Notes: generated by a model not told the origin, from the sequence alone. Counted from the stretch's first letter, positions 37,191 to 49,489 are shown. The stretch: 64,000 nucleotides of DNA from Ursus arctos (GCF_023065955.2 NW_026623019.1:17364350-17428349); one strand, 5' to 3'. A program made the numbers and translations.

Positions 37191-39849
37191 GTAAGTTAAA
37201 TACCAATTCCCCAGTATACGTTCCTTCCAGACAATTCCAACATGAGGTCTGCATCCAAAATTCAGCCATCAGTTTCTGGAAACACTCAACTCTATTAACA
37301 ACACTTGACTAAGCCTCATTTAATATTAAAAATGAATAAAAGATCCCATTTCTCCCCCTATTTAATTGCTTTTGTCCAGACGCTTTCTTCCTACACTGAA
37401 TAGTACTCATCAGGGTTCCTTGCATAACTACTTTTGGTCTTACTTTGATCTGAGAAACTGATAAGGAATTTCTTTCTACCAAATTCAATCATCTTCTTTA
37501 TCCTCCCCCTTCAGCTGAAAGCATCACATTGACATCTTGCAATTACCAGCCCAAACCAGATAGTAGCTTTTATCTTTCCCCGAGGACACTGACCTATGCT
37601 TTTATTAAGTGTAAACAGGATACTGCTCTAGTGACTGCACTTCAGAAACCCCCTCAAATCATTTTGTTGCAAAAGCATGATCCTTGTGAAAGAGCTGGTG
37701 GCTTTTCAGATCGTTCCACACTCCACACAGGATCCTCAACTCCCATTCACAAAGTGCAGTTTTCACCCGAGGCAGCTGAGCCGCGGATTATCTAATTGAC
37801 CCATTACAGAGACTCAGGTGAATTCTGCACTCAGACTGCATGACTTGGGACCAAACAGCAGACACCATGTCCTGATTCCTTTATCTTTGAAGTCACTGCC
37901 TCCTCCTTTATCTTGGTAGTGTGCCCTGCTCCCTGAAAGAGGGAAAGAAACCCCAAGTTTTTGAGTCCTTCCTTGGGTTTCCTGACCACCGTGTGTGGCT
38001 TAGCAACTATTTCTATAGCTTTTGAAGTAACTAGCACTGAGCCAGTATGCCAGTCATAGCCGGGCACAGTGAGAATGGGGATCTTGGGAGACAAGGCAGT
38101 GCCTGGAGGGTGCAGGAGAGGGTTGGGGCAAAGGCCTGGGGGAGGCAATGAAGGTATTCGAGTCCCCAGTATTAAACAGGACCTCCAGGGCAAACACCTG
38201 ACAAACATTACTCTCCTACTTGGAGTGTAAATGCAAGCATTTTACTCCAAAAAAAACGGGCTTGTTCACCAGTGTGGGATGGCTCATTGCACAGCCAGCA
38301 TTTGTCAAGCTCCTAGTATATTCTAGACACTATGCTTCATACACTGGCACGAATCAACATACTTCACAATGAAAGAAGGTACAGACTTCCCTTGAAGAGA
38401 AAAAGTATGCCACCAAAGCCAGGCTCACCCCTATCATTTGCGGGGCCTGGAGCATGAGTACAAATGGAGGCCCGACATCATTACTTTGAGGTCATCAAGC
38501 CAACTGTCACATAATCCTCCTCCCTTGACAAATGTAGCTTTCTAACAACCTGCAAGGCCAGGTACAATTTTGAGTTTGCAGACCCCTGGTGGGAGGGGGG
38601 GGGGGCAGGTTCTGGGCCAGACACAGGTTGTTCCAATAACCCTGCTAGATGGACACAATCTCTTCCCTCCCCCACCCAGGCTCCGTCTCTCATCAGGGAG
38701 TCTTCAGGGCACACCTGTAGACCCTCAGCTTGGAATCCAAGCTCGTCCAATACCCAGCACAGCTGCCCTTCGGCCACTCCTCAGGGAGGAGGTCTGCCCC
38801 CTCCCCACTTGCAGAGGCCAGGGAAGCAAGTTTGGGGCCTTTGGGTAGATAATCCAATGGGAATCTGGGGTGGGGGAGGGGCAGCGTGTATGGGGGGCAG
38901 CCCACTCCACCAGCAGACACCTAGACCAGTGGGGAGGAGCACAGCATGGTGAAGGCCAGACACCCCAACAAATACCTTCTAAACCCCCCGGGGGGGGGGG
39001 CGGGGAGTAAGTGCCAAAAGATTCCTTTGCCCAGGCCTGAAGCCAATATTGACTAAAAGCGAAAGCTTTTATCCATTTTATCCTAACTTGATCTTTTCTT
39101 TCCTTCAAGCTTTCTGGGAGGGTGACTCCTTATATTCAAGATTAATAAACTGGTGTAAGAGAGGATTCCTCTCTGGAAGGAAAGAGTTGAAACACTTCAA
39201 ACTATCTGGAAAGATCTAACAGCTAATACCCTGGTCTGAACAAAAAGGTAAATGTTCCTCAAACAGCAAATGGATTGAACGGGGTTCTAGAAAGTCAGGT
39301 GATGTGGGATCCTTGCCCTAGGACCTAAGTTGGGGAAACCTTAACATTTTGTTTTGGCAAGTTAAGAGCCAGATGAGTAACTATTCAATGCAGCTGGGCC
39401 AGCCAAGCCCCAACACTAGGAAGGAGTGCGCTCAGTGGAGCTGAGCAGGGGAGGTTTGGGCCTGCTACAGACACAAAGGCCTGGGGGGGGGGGGGGTCAC
39501 CAAAAGGACGCGGTTGGGGTCACAGTGGGGTGAGTGGCGAAGGCTTGGTCGTCAGCCCCACTACTGACCTAGTATTTGCTTTGTCTTTTCTCCAAGCAAG
39601 TTTACCAATTTCCCGGACCTCCATTTTTAATTCTCCGCGACGGGGAGGTTACTACCTTTCCCTGCTACAGCCCAGCGATGCGGTCACAACCGAGCACAGT
39701 CCACACTTAGCAAGCACTCACCCAACCGTACTTCTTTGGAATCGAGAGCCCAACGGCCCAAGCTAAAGCTGCACCCCAGTGTTCATCAGGTAGCTCCCAC
39801 CAGCCACCCCAACATCCCCGACGGGGCTCTGAAAAAGCTGGCGGCAAAA
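37191..39849. other. Unique intronic sequence next to the promoter, with three long G runs
   Basis: G11 at 38595-38605, G11 at 38990-39000 (preceded by C6) and G14 at 39483-39496. No interspersed repeat or coding exon recognised. Confidence 0.5.
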
Positions 39850-39965
39850 GGTTGGGATGGAGGCGGTTTTAGGGGGAGGGGCAAACAAAGCAGACACTGA
39901 TCGAAGGCTACGTCTCAGCCTTGTTTTGGGGCAGGGAAGGGGTGCTTTCGAAAGTCGCCCAACTA

Positions 39966-40472
<507 letters not shown>

Positions 40473-41450
40473 GGCACAGTCGAGTGCCCTGCAGATCCGG
40501 GCTCACCAGCCCCACGGTCGTTCCTGGGGAGGAGGAGAGCCAGCCGAGACGATGGGAGCGCGGCCGGCACCCGGAAGATGCGCACGCCCCTTAGCACGGG
40601 AGCCAGACACCCAGTCGCCCCGCGCAGACCGCGCGTAAAAAGTTGGGGTGTCGGTGCCCTGGGGGGAGGTGGTGAAGAGCGGGATCTCTGGGTCCTGGTG
40701 GTGTCCCAGGCAGGCGGCAGGCACGGCACTGGTTGGAGGCAGAGGGCCTGGCTACTCCTTGCCTGGAAAGTTCCGAAAGTGACCGCAGATTAAGACTGAA
40801 CGTAAGGCTTCCAGCTGGCGCTAGTGGCTCTAAGTGGCAGAAGGAGGCGGAGCGTCTCAGACCTGCAGCCCTGGCGTCCGCCCCAGTCGGCCTTCGGGGC
40901 GCGCCAAACTGAGGGTGCCTGGGGGCGAAAGGGACCAGCGAGGAGCTGGGGCTCGGGTCCCGGGGGTCTGAAGTTCCTGGGAGCAGCCCCCACACGTGCC
41001 TCCCGGGCCGTGAGGTCCTTGCACCCAGAGGGCCGCCTGCAGAGCCTCCGGGCCCTGCTTCCTGCCCAGATACGGGTTCGGACAGGTGAGGGAGTTTCGC
41101 CAACTTCAGCCTCAACTCCTCCCAGCTGCAAGAAGAGTGGAACAGAGCCTGGCGTCCTTCGCGGGACGCGTCGCACCAGGGGCGAGGTGGGGCTTTCCAC
41201 CCGCACCGACGGTGAGGTTTGCACACCAGCGACACGACCACACACCTTTGGTTTCCTAGACGGGCTCCTTCCGCTTCCCGGACGCCTCAGCCCAGCCCAG
41301 CTCAGGTTTGGCCTAAGGTCTTGGTCCGCTGGGCAGCCTGCCTGCAAGGTGCGGCTGGGCCTGACCCTGACCCTGCTGGTACTGCGCTCGCTCGGAGAGG
41401 CAGCTGCCTCGGGCTTCAGTTAAATAGGAGAACGCCGGAGCGGAGAGTAA

Positions 41451-42949
41451 ATATCCTCCCGGCCCCTTCCTGGTGGGCACCTGGTGAGGAGGGTTGGGGA
41501 TGGGGGAAATGGAAAACGGCTGGCTACTTTGCATTTTATGAGGGGAAAGACTCCTGGTCCGTAGAGAGGGCTGATACGTTTGCAGCAGCACCTGTCAGCC
41601 GCTGCCTTGCAAAGGTGTGTCCGCACCGCCTCATGGACCCCGCTCCTGTAACGTCGGGAGCCTGTTTTAGCCGCAGAATAAAAACTTAAAAAATTAAAAA
41701 GCGCCTCTTTGTACTGAAATGTTGCAAAAGAATGCATGTTACAACATCTGATTTTTGTCTTCCGTGGAGATTGTGAGGCGGAGCGCCGAGAGGTCCCAAG
41801 GAAAAGCAGAAAGGGGAAGGTGGAGGGAGGGGATCTTGTCTACAACAATGAATGTTTTTTTCCTTCTCTTCAAGTTACTGTATGCCGCGTAAACACTTCA
41901 CGGCTTTCGGCAATGAGCTAATGCCTCCTCTGTTAAGAGCAGGCTTAAGAGCCTTTCGTAGGAGTGGCATATATTCCAACAGTGCAAACTGAGGAGCGTA
42001 TTGAGTGGAAAGAGTGGTATTTGTCATTATTTAAGAAACTTGGCATCGTGATGCTATCTGGCTTCAAGGTCTTATTATTTATTTTACGGTTTAGGGAATG
42101 GGAACGAATCAGGCATTAAAAATGAATGTGCTTACATTCTTAAATGAGCTCTGCTTTTCTTTGCATCCATCAATTGACAGTAACAGTGACCCCTACAGGA
42201 AACCTCCTGGACAGTTCTCATCTGATCCTCAGCCATTTAATCACACTTTTCTCCCTTAGCTCTTACAGATAAATTTAGTTTGAGAATGGGACCTCTTAAG
42301 AAGCCAAGAGCTTCATCATTATTAATATTTTTAAATGATTAGAATAATTTGTATTTTAAATGATTTAAATGATGAAATGATTGAAATGATGTAAATGGGC
42401 AAATTTGAACTCCAAGTCAGCTGGAATGGCTGACCCTTTAGGTCCAATTTTGCTAAGATTCCAAAAAAGATATGAAACCTGTTCCTTCTGGCAAATCTGA
42501 AAAACGTTTCTGGGCTGGTCAGCTTGGCAATATGTATCGGAAGTCTTAAATGTGTCCATCCCTTTTGACCAAACTAGTAATTCTCCCCTTGAGAAATAAT
42601 CAGAGAGAAGTCATGATTTATGTACAAAGGTGTTTATTTCCAATAACGACAGTAACCCAAACCAACCTAAATACCCAACAATAGGAAATAGGTCAAATAA
42701 ATGAGGATATATACACATACAATGAGATATTTATAACAGTCATTAAATATTTGAATATGTAACATATATGAATACCAACTAAAGATTTGGAGGGAAACCT
42801 CATATTGAGTGCAAAAGGCAAGAGACAAAAATATAAACAGTATGACACAAATTTAATTATGGGAACACGCATACACACTTTTAAGAGACTGAAGGGGCAT
42901 CTACAAACAGGGTAAGTTGCTCCGAGTCATGGCTTTTTGGTTGCTTTTA
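41451..42949. other. Unique sequence upstream of the promoter
   Basis: AT-rich beyond the island. Around 42333-42397 the motif AAATGAT recurs about five times as a cryptic repeat. No coding signal. Confidence 0.5.
41677..41682 (+). other. Candidate polyadenylation signal AATAAA (plus strand)
   Basis: A canonical hexamer at the right edge of the CpG island is followed about 20-40 bases later by a GT-rich stretch. It could end a short transcript running away from the GNA14 promoter, or be chance in an AT-rich edge. No transcript evidence is available. Confidence 0.25.
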
Positions 42950-43070
42950 ATTCTCTGGTGTAAAATTGGGGACAGCTCATATAAAGTTATCTAGCGCCCC
43001 CCTTTCCTCAACTGTAAAACGAGAGGGATGTGCCAGAATAAGCTTGAAGGGATCTCCCAACTCTGACATT
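42950..43070 (+). mobile_element. MIR fragment
   Basis: TTTCCTCAACTGTAAAACGAG and GGGATCTCCCAACTCTGACATTC match the 3' half of a MIR subtype. Confidence 0.6.
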
Positions 43071-44481
43071 CAATTATTTCTTTGGCGATTTTCACGCTTA
43101 GAAGATAGTATTAAATAAACTAAATTTGTTATTGAGCAGTAATAACTAGTGAGAACAATCCAATGAGGATAGCCAAGACAATTATTTTTATTTTTATGTC
43201 TATTTTTTATTAACGTCTCTATTTTCTTGATCTTTAGGATCTGGGCACTGGATAAGAATAATTTTAAGTTATTAAATCATTTGCAACATTTTTCCAGGAA
43301 GGGGTAGTTTGGGAAAGAGGCCTCCGTAAAAGAGGATATTTGTTTTCCTGGGTTACTCCCAAAGTACTGCGATGCCATTCCATCCCCGTCGAAGATCAGA
43401 GCACAGTGTGGATGTGCGTTTCAGCTACCCGGCAAGTGCTGGGTCACAGATGAACTACGTGTCTGGGAGTCCTCTGAATGTCCGTTGAGTCCACGCCAGA
43501 CCCTGCACCTGGGGCATTCCTGGTATAATTCCAGACTTCAGATAGGCTATAAGTCTAACGGAAGGTAGCTAAGACTGAGACCTCCTTGCTCTCTCCCAGA
43601 GAGCAGACGGTGAGAGCATGGAGTCATCGGGGTGGCTCTCCACAGCCCACAGATGTGCAGAGCGGACCCCTCAGCTAACCTCCTGCTTCAGCTAAGCCTC
43701 GTTCACCTCCCATCACTCTCCTGGAACTCCAGACAAATGTCACTACATGTTCTCCCCACCTCCGTGTCCTGACGCCCGCAGTTTCCTCTTCCAGAAATGC
43801 CGGCTCTCACCCCAGGCAATGGGGTACCTTCTCTCCCAAACACATCTCCACCCCTTGTCAGGTGGACCCTTCTTTCTCTCCTGCCTGAGAAACCTTCTAT
43901 GTTCCTCTCTGCAACTTCTCGCTCTATTACACCTGTTGGATTTTTCTCCTAATTAGTTCCTCTGTAGGTAGAGAGGTTTCCTTGTTTGCCCTCGCATTCT
44001 AAATTAATAAGATCTGGTTGATTGAATAAAGTTGAAATTAAAAAGAATTTGCCTGAAATAAGAAAAAGAAACCAGAAGAGAGAAAGGGGGCTCTCATAGT
44101 CAAAGACGGTGAAAAACCAATAAGCAAGTCCACAAGAATCCATGTATCATTTAGGCAACACTCGTGTTTTAGTGAAGCGCCTCCCCCCCAACTTGCCTGC
44201 TTTGAGGGAATGACTGCCCTGTGTCTAAAACAGAACTCCAAGGAAATGTGCAAATAGAAGGCTGGAAAGATGCTGTTCTCTTTAACAAATGCAGCATCTT
44301 GGAATTTTAACAAGTAACCTGGAGGAAAAATATGACCTTGAAGTTAACAAAGCTAAAATAGCACGAATGCTAAAGCACCTTACGCTGCTTGTTGCTCTTT
44401 GGCAGTGGTCACAAACTGCAGCTGTGACCCAGCCCTGGGTTATGATCGACATTTTTTTTTTAAAAGAAAAAGAATAGAAAT
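43071..44481. other. Unique upstream sequence
   Basis: The CT-rich stretch at 43660-43935 may be a degraded L2 but could not be confirmed. Confidence 0.45.
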
Positions 44482-44492
44482 AGGAAATATCA

Positions 44493-44704
44493 GGGGCGCC
44501 TGGGTAGCGCAGTCGTTAGGCGTCTGCCTTCGGCTCAGGGCGTGATCAGGGCGTGATCCCGGTGTTCCAGGATCGAGTCCCACAGCGGGCTCTTCCGCTA
44601 TGAGCCTACTTCTTCCTCTCCCACTTCCCCTGCTTGTGTTCCCTCTCTCGCTGGCTGTCTATCTCTGTCAAATAAATAAATAATCTTAAAAAAAAAAAAG
44701 AAAG
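44493..44704 (+). mobile_element. CAN-SINE, young subtype, with an internal 11-base tandem duplication
   Basis: The unit CAGGGCGTGAT occurs twice in tandem at 44536-44557, just before the B-box region. Duplication AGGAAATATCA at 44482-44492 and 44705-44715. Confidence 0.96.
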
Positions 44705-44784
44705 AGGAAATATCAAAGTATGCTGCTGTGTGTTATTGTTGCATGAAACGTTTGTTTCAGTTGTATACACGAGTATTAACTCTT

Positions 44785-44963
44785 TTTAAAAGATTTTATT
44801 TATTTATTAGAGACAGAGAGCGGAGGGAGGGTCAGAAAGAGAGGGACAGAATCTCGAGCAGACCCCACGCTGAGTGCAGAGCCCAACTCGGGGCTCGATC
44901 TCGGGACCCTAAGATCATGACCTGAGCCGGATGCTTAACCAACGGAGCTACCCAGGTGCTCCT
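44785..44963 (-). mobile_element. CAN-SINE, antisense
   Basis: AAAGATTTTATTTATTTATT to GCTACCCAGGTGCTCC. Perfect 14-base duplication GAGTATTAACTCTT at 44771-44784 and 44968-44981. Confidence 0.95.
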
Positions 44964-45332
44964 ATGTGAGTATTAACTCTTAAGCAGACCAGTTATCAGC
45001 AGGGTTTGCTTGTCCATAACCCAGACGGGTGGGTCCAAATGATTCCCAATTTTCTAATTCATTGTTCGGAGTTCCCATTTTTTCAGTCAATTTTCTGAGC
45101 CCACTGTGTTCTCTATAATGTTTTAAGTCTTCCTCCCCACTCTCCACTTTTCCCCTACCCCCATCCAATCATCTCCTCTTTCAGATGAGCATGATAGGTA
45201 AGAGTCGATGGAGTCATGATGATTATTTGGTTGAATGGGTAATAATCATAGCAGGTGGCTGGGTGTGCTCACCCTCTATTGCTCCAAAATATTCTCTGCC
45301 TGAAGACCAGAAACTGTGTATTATAGAACTTC

Positions 45333-45508
45333 TTTTTTTTTTAAAGGTTTTTAATTTATTCATTAGAGAGAGAGAGAGATGAAGCAGAGGGATGGACAGA
45401 GGAAGAGGGAGAAGCAGACTCTCCACTAATCAGGGAGCCCGATGTGGGACTTGATCCCAACGTGAGCTGAAGGCAGACACTTTGCCATCTGAGCCACCCA
45501 GCTGCCCC
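45333..45508 (-). mobile_element. CAN-SINE, antisense
   Basis: T tract, GGTTTTTAATTTATTCATTA to GAGCCACCCAGCTGCCCC. Duplication ATTATAGAACTTCT / ATTATATAACTTCT. Confidence 0.95.
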
Positions 45509-45620
45509 TGTTGATTATATAACTTCTACCGAAAGCCTAGAATTAGTAACAAGGAAGCCTGCCTTCAAACACTGTGAGTGGGCAGGAATCACTATTGTTT
45601 GTTTTTGAAGCTGACTTTTG

Positions 45621-45819
45621 GGGGCGCCTGGGTGGTACAGCGGTTAAGCGTCTGCCTTCGGCTCAGGGCGTGATCCTGGCGTTATGGGATCGAGCCCCAC
45701 ATCAGGCTCCTCTGCTCTGAGCCTGCTTCTCCCTCTCCCACTCCCCCTGCTTGTGTTCCCTCTCTCGCTGGCTGTCTCTATCTCTGTTGAATAAATAAAT
45801 AAAATCTTTTAAAAAAAAA
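45621..45819 (+). mobile_element. CAN-SINE, young subtype
   Basis: Full-length head to A tail; perfect duplication TGAAGCTGACTTTTGG, with the second copy at 45820-45835. Confidence 0.96.
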
Positions 45820-45939
45820 TGAAGCTGACTTTTGGTGTGGCAGGTAGGTATCTCAAGAATTTAAGGCGTAAAAATCTTTAAGATGAGAATTTTCTGCAGA
45901 GATTTATATTTTGCCTGTTTTCTTTTCCTTATTGCGTAA

Positions 45940-47270
45940 ATGCCTCCCTCCCCTAATATCGCTCTCCTCCTGAACAAACCGATGTTAACAACCTAGTATG
46001 CTTTCTCCTCTATTTTTTTATACTCTTGTAATCTTACATAAAGATAAAAGCACTCATAAACATACATAAACATTCACAGGAATTTGGCATCGTTAGTTTA
46101 AACATGAGGCTATGGACTCTATATTTTGCTTTTCTCCTCCAGCAATACCTTGTGGGCAATCCGAGTAAACTGCTTACCCCTGGGTCAGTTGTTGGTACAG
46201 TCATACATTGCATTTCATCCTGTGAAAGGACCACATTTTATTCAGCTTTTCCCCTCTGAAGGGCATTGGTTTTTATTTCCGATTTTTGGCTATGAAGAAA
46301 GAATGCTGTAAAAACATCTTTGTATATAAATCTTCGAGCATTGGGGCTTTTATTTCCATGGGATAGAGTCCCGGTGAAAAGACTGCTGAATTGAAGGATG
46401 TATACATTTTTCATTGTAAATAGACGTAGCCGGATTCCTTTCCAAAAAGACTAAAACAATTCACAGTTTCGCCAAAAATAAGAATATCCGTGTCTCTACC
46501 AGCCATAAATATTATCACTCATTAATTTTTGGCAGCTTGAAGGGATTCAAATAATAATGAAGTGTGGCTTTGTGTTTCCCTGGCTACTCATGAATCTGTA
46601 CATTTCTTCATAGTTTGTTACCATTAGCATTTGCTACCCCGTGAGTTTTCTGTTTGTGTCTTTTGTGCATTTTTTTAAAAATTAGGTCATTTGTCTTTTT
46701 CTTGACAATCTGGAGAATTGTATATCTTCCCTATTGCATATCAACTTTTTGTCATCTGAATTAAAATTTTCAAATATATTGTTTGTTCTTCATCATCTTA
46801 AGTGGAATTTTTGCAACAGAAAAGATTTTATTTTTACATATCCAAATATTTCTCTTCTTGCATAGCTTCTGGAGTTCCAGTCTTTGTAAGAAGATCTCCT
46901 CATTTCTTTAAAAAAAAATTTTTTTAAAGATTTTATTTATTTATTTGAAAGAGGAGAGAGAGTACGAGCAGGGACGGGAGAGGCAAAGAGAGAAGCAGAC
47001 TCCCCACTGAGCAGGGAGCCCAACACGGGGCTGGATCCCAGGATCCCGAGATCATGACCTGAGCTGAAGGCAGGTGCTTAACCGACTGAGCCACCCAGGT
47101 GCCCCTCCTTATTTCTAGATCGTACATGGAGTATCTTAGAATTTTTTGCAAGAACTTTGATTATTTTATTTTTAACATTTAAATATTTAATCCATCTGGT
47201 GTTAATTTTTGTAAAATGTGTAAAATAGGAGACGGATTTTATTTTCTTTCAGCTGGATAGCCAGTTGCCC
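45940..47270 (-). mobile_element. Old L1 (L1M-type), ORF2 3' part and 3' UTR, antisense, split by a SINE
   Basis: The plus strand reads as reverse-complement ORF2: AATTGAAGGATGTATACATTTTTC, GGATTCCTTTCCAAAAAGAC, TTAGGTCATTTGTCTTTTTC, TTTAATCCATCTGGTGTTAA, CAGCTGGATAGCCAGTTGCC. Highly diverged. A SINE lies at 46908-47105. Confidence 0.75.
46908..47105 (-). mobile_element. CAN-SINE inside the old L1
   Basis: TTTAAAGATTTTATTTATTT to CCACCCAGGTGCCCC. Diverged duplication CTCCTCATTTCT / CTCCTTATTTCT. Confidence 0.95.
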
Positions 47271-47274
47271 CACC

Positions 47275-48115
47275 TCCCACCCCTTAATCCTAGCAATTAT
47301 AGACTCCTCCTTTAAACCACATCTTGAATTTGCTTTGGAACTGCTGCATGCAACAACCAATTTTCACACTGAGGAGCTCCTGGGATATCACACGCACTTA
47401 AATTTTGTGAACGAGGGTCCCTATTATGTCACATGTAGCCCCCCAGGTATGTTCATTTCTATTTTTGCTGCCCCCGCTTCTGTCCAAGCCAACAGCACTC
47501 TCACATGAACGAAAACAAGAGCTTTGCCATTGGTCTTCTGCTTCCATTCCTGACCCTCTAAGGTTCACTTATGAAAGGATAAGACAGCCAGGATGAACTT
47601 TTAGAATCCCAAAACACAACCCATCATGCCGTAGATTAAAATCCTCCAATGACATCGAAAACCGGGGATGTACTGTATGGTGACTAACATAATATAATAA
47701 AAAATCATTATTAATAAAAAAAATAAATAAATAAAATAAAATCCTCCAATGGATTCCTATCAGAGTTTAAACTAAAATCTTGTTCTAGACCACGAGGACC
47801 TACACGATAGGGCCATTACCTACTTCTCTAAATTTATATCCTAATAGTTTCCTTCTTGTTCAAATATACTCGAGTCACACCTATACCTCAGGGCCTTTGC
47901 ACTATCTGCTCTGCCAGCTGGGTCATTCACTTGGTATCATCATACTCTTGTACTCTTCCATGGTAGCATTTGTCACTACCTGATTTTTCCTGTTTCCTTC
48001 CTTTATTTGTTTATCATCTTCTCCCACCAGAAAATGAAGGTAAGCTCCATGAGAAGAGCGATTATGATTATCTTCTTCACACTGTATCCTAGGGCCTAGA
48101 TCAGGGGAAGCCATA
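47275..48115 (+). mobile_element. L2, 3' portion, split by an L1 micro-insertion
   Basis: TTATAGACTCCTCCTTTAAAC, AAATCCTCCAATGGATTCC across the insertion, CAGGGCCTTTGCACTATCTG, and AAGCTCCATGAGAAGAGCGAT follow the L2 3' consensus. Diverged and non-coding. Confidence 0.75.
47652..47736 (+). mobile_element. Micro L1 3'-end insertion (about 85 bases)
   Basis: GGGATGTACTGTATGGTGAC, TAACATAATATAATAAAAAA and an AAAT-rich tail. Perfect 15-base duplication TAAAATCCTCCAATG at 47637-47651 and 47737-47751. Confidence 0.92.
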
Positions 48116-48206
48116 TCATCTTAACATTGTACCACTGAACTCTGTTCTGATTGCATTCTCAAGATTAAAGTTAAGTCTTGGATAAGTCAGAAATATGGGA
48201 CTTGTG

Positions 48207-48406
48207 GGGTGTCTGGGTGGCGCAGCGGTTGGGCTTCTGCCTTTGGCTCGGGGCGTGGTCCCGGTGTTGTGGGATCGAGCCCCACATCAAGCTCCTCCGC
48301 TGTGAGCCTGCTTCTTCCTCTCCCACTCCCCCTGCTTGTGTTCCCTCTCTCGCTGGCTGTCTCTGTCTCTGTCAAATGAATAAATGGATTCTTAAAAAAA
48401 AAAAAA
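48207..48406 (+). mobile_element. CAN-SINE, young subtype
   Basis: Head GGGTGTCTGGGTGGCGCAGC to A tail. Perfect 18-base duplication AGAAATATGGGACTTGTG at 48189-48206 and 48407-48424. Confidence 0.96.
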
Positions 48407-48424
48407 AGAAATATGGGACTTGTG

Positions 48425-48602
48425 ATTTTTTTTTTTTTTAAAGAGAGGAAGGGTGGGGAGGGGCAGAGGGAGAGAGAGAATTTCAAGCAGGCTCCACACC
48501 CAATGCAGAGCCTGACAATGGGCTCAATCTCACAACCCTGAGATCATGACCAAGCCAAAATCAAGAGTCAGATGTTTAACCAACTGAGCCACCCAGGCCC
48601 CC
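48425..48602 (-). mobile_element. CAN-SINE, old, antisense, abutting the previous SINE
   Basis: T tract and GA-rich start to GAGCCACCCAGGCCCCC. Its flanks, TTGTGATTTTTT on both sides, overlap the younger SINE's right duplication. Confidence 0.93.
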
Positions 48603-48894
48603 TGGGGTTTGTGATTTTTTTTTTTATTTGCCTGTTTTATACCACATTTTCTAATAGCAAGTAAAAACAAAACACCCCCGAGGACACTTGATTGGTGGAC
48701 ATAGGAGTCTGCTTGTGTTTTCAAGGCTAATGGCAAGTCACAGATATCCGATGTAAATAGACAAGTTAAAACAATTTATTGGCTTTTAGGACTGAGAAGT
48801 TCAGGGATGATCTTGGTTTTAAGCTCTGTGAAAGCTTGGTGCTAAAGTGAAGTCTTACGGAAGCCATGTAGTGCTTAATAAGTATTTGTTAAAT

Positions 48895-49015
48895 GAATGA
48901 ATAACACCTACCTCACTGGATTGTTGTAAAGATTAGAAGAGAATACATACAAAGCCTTTGCTCTTCGCCTGAAACTGGTAAGTGCTCATTAGGAGTGGAT
49001 AGTCTTATTTTTTAT
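48895..49015 (+). mobile_element. MIR 3' half
   Basis: CACCTACCTCACTGGATTGTTG, AAAGATTAGAAGAGAATACATA and GGTAAGTGCTCATTAGGAG follow the MIR 3' part. Confidence 0.7.
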
Positions 49016-49489
49016 TAATATCATCATCATCAAAGACTTCATTTTCAACACAACAGATGCATTCATGCTTACTCCCGTACTATGGGGGAAAAGCAGAGTT
49101 TGCACTTTGCGCAGTCATGGGGAACGACTGGAACTGTCTGGGAGCACCGGCAGATGGGAATCATGTTGCAAGGCTTCCCAGCAGAGGCAGAGAAGTCGAC
49201 TAACCCTGTAGGGCTTATCTGGTCCACATGGGAATTCAGTGTTGAGTGCTCTTGAAAATACGCGTTCACTTTAAATATCTGAATCAAATGTGCAGTTTTT
49301 TAAAGGCCAGCATGAATGGAACAAACATCAGAAGGTCCTCCAAGTTCTTCTCTCCTAAATATTATACACATGTAGTATTTGTCTTCACGACTTTAAACTC
49401 TGTAAACTTGGCCAATATCAGTTAGAAGTGTCGATTTGAAGAAAAAAAATATATAGTTGCCGTCTATCTTCTTAAGTACCTGAGTCACT
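49016..49489. other. Unique sequence
   Basis: No recognised element. Confidence 0.5.

Noticed and set aside
40591..41347. Overlapping minus-strand open frames of 185-216 codons upstream of GNA14
   Set aside because: GTG starts, several frames open at once, no family resemblance: a consequence of high GC content.
40824..41689. 199- and 156-codon plus-strand open frames at the right of the CpG island
   Set aside because: The longer frame starts with GTG, and neither has recognisable domains. The region is better described as promoter flank, with possible noncoding transcription.
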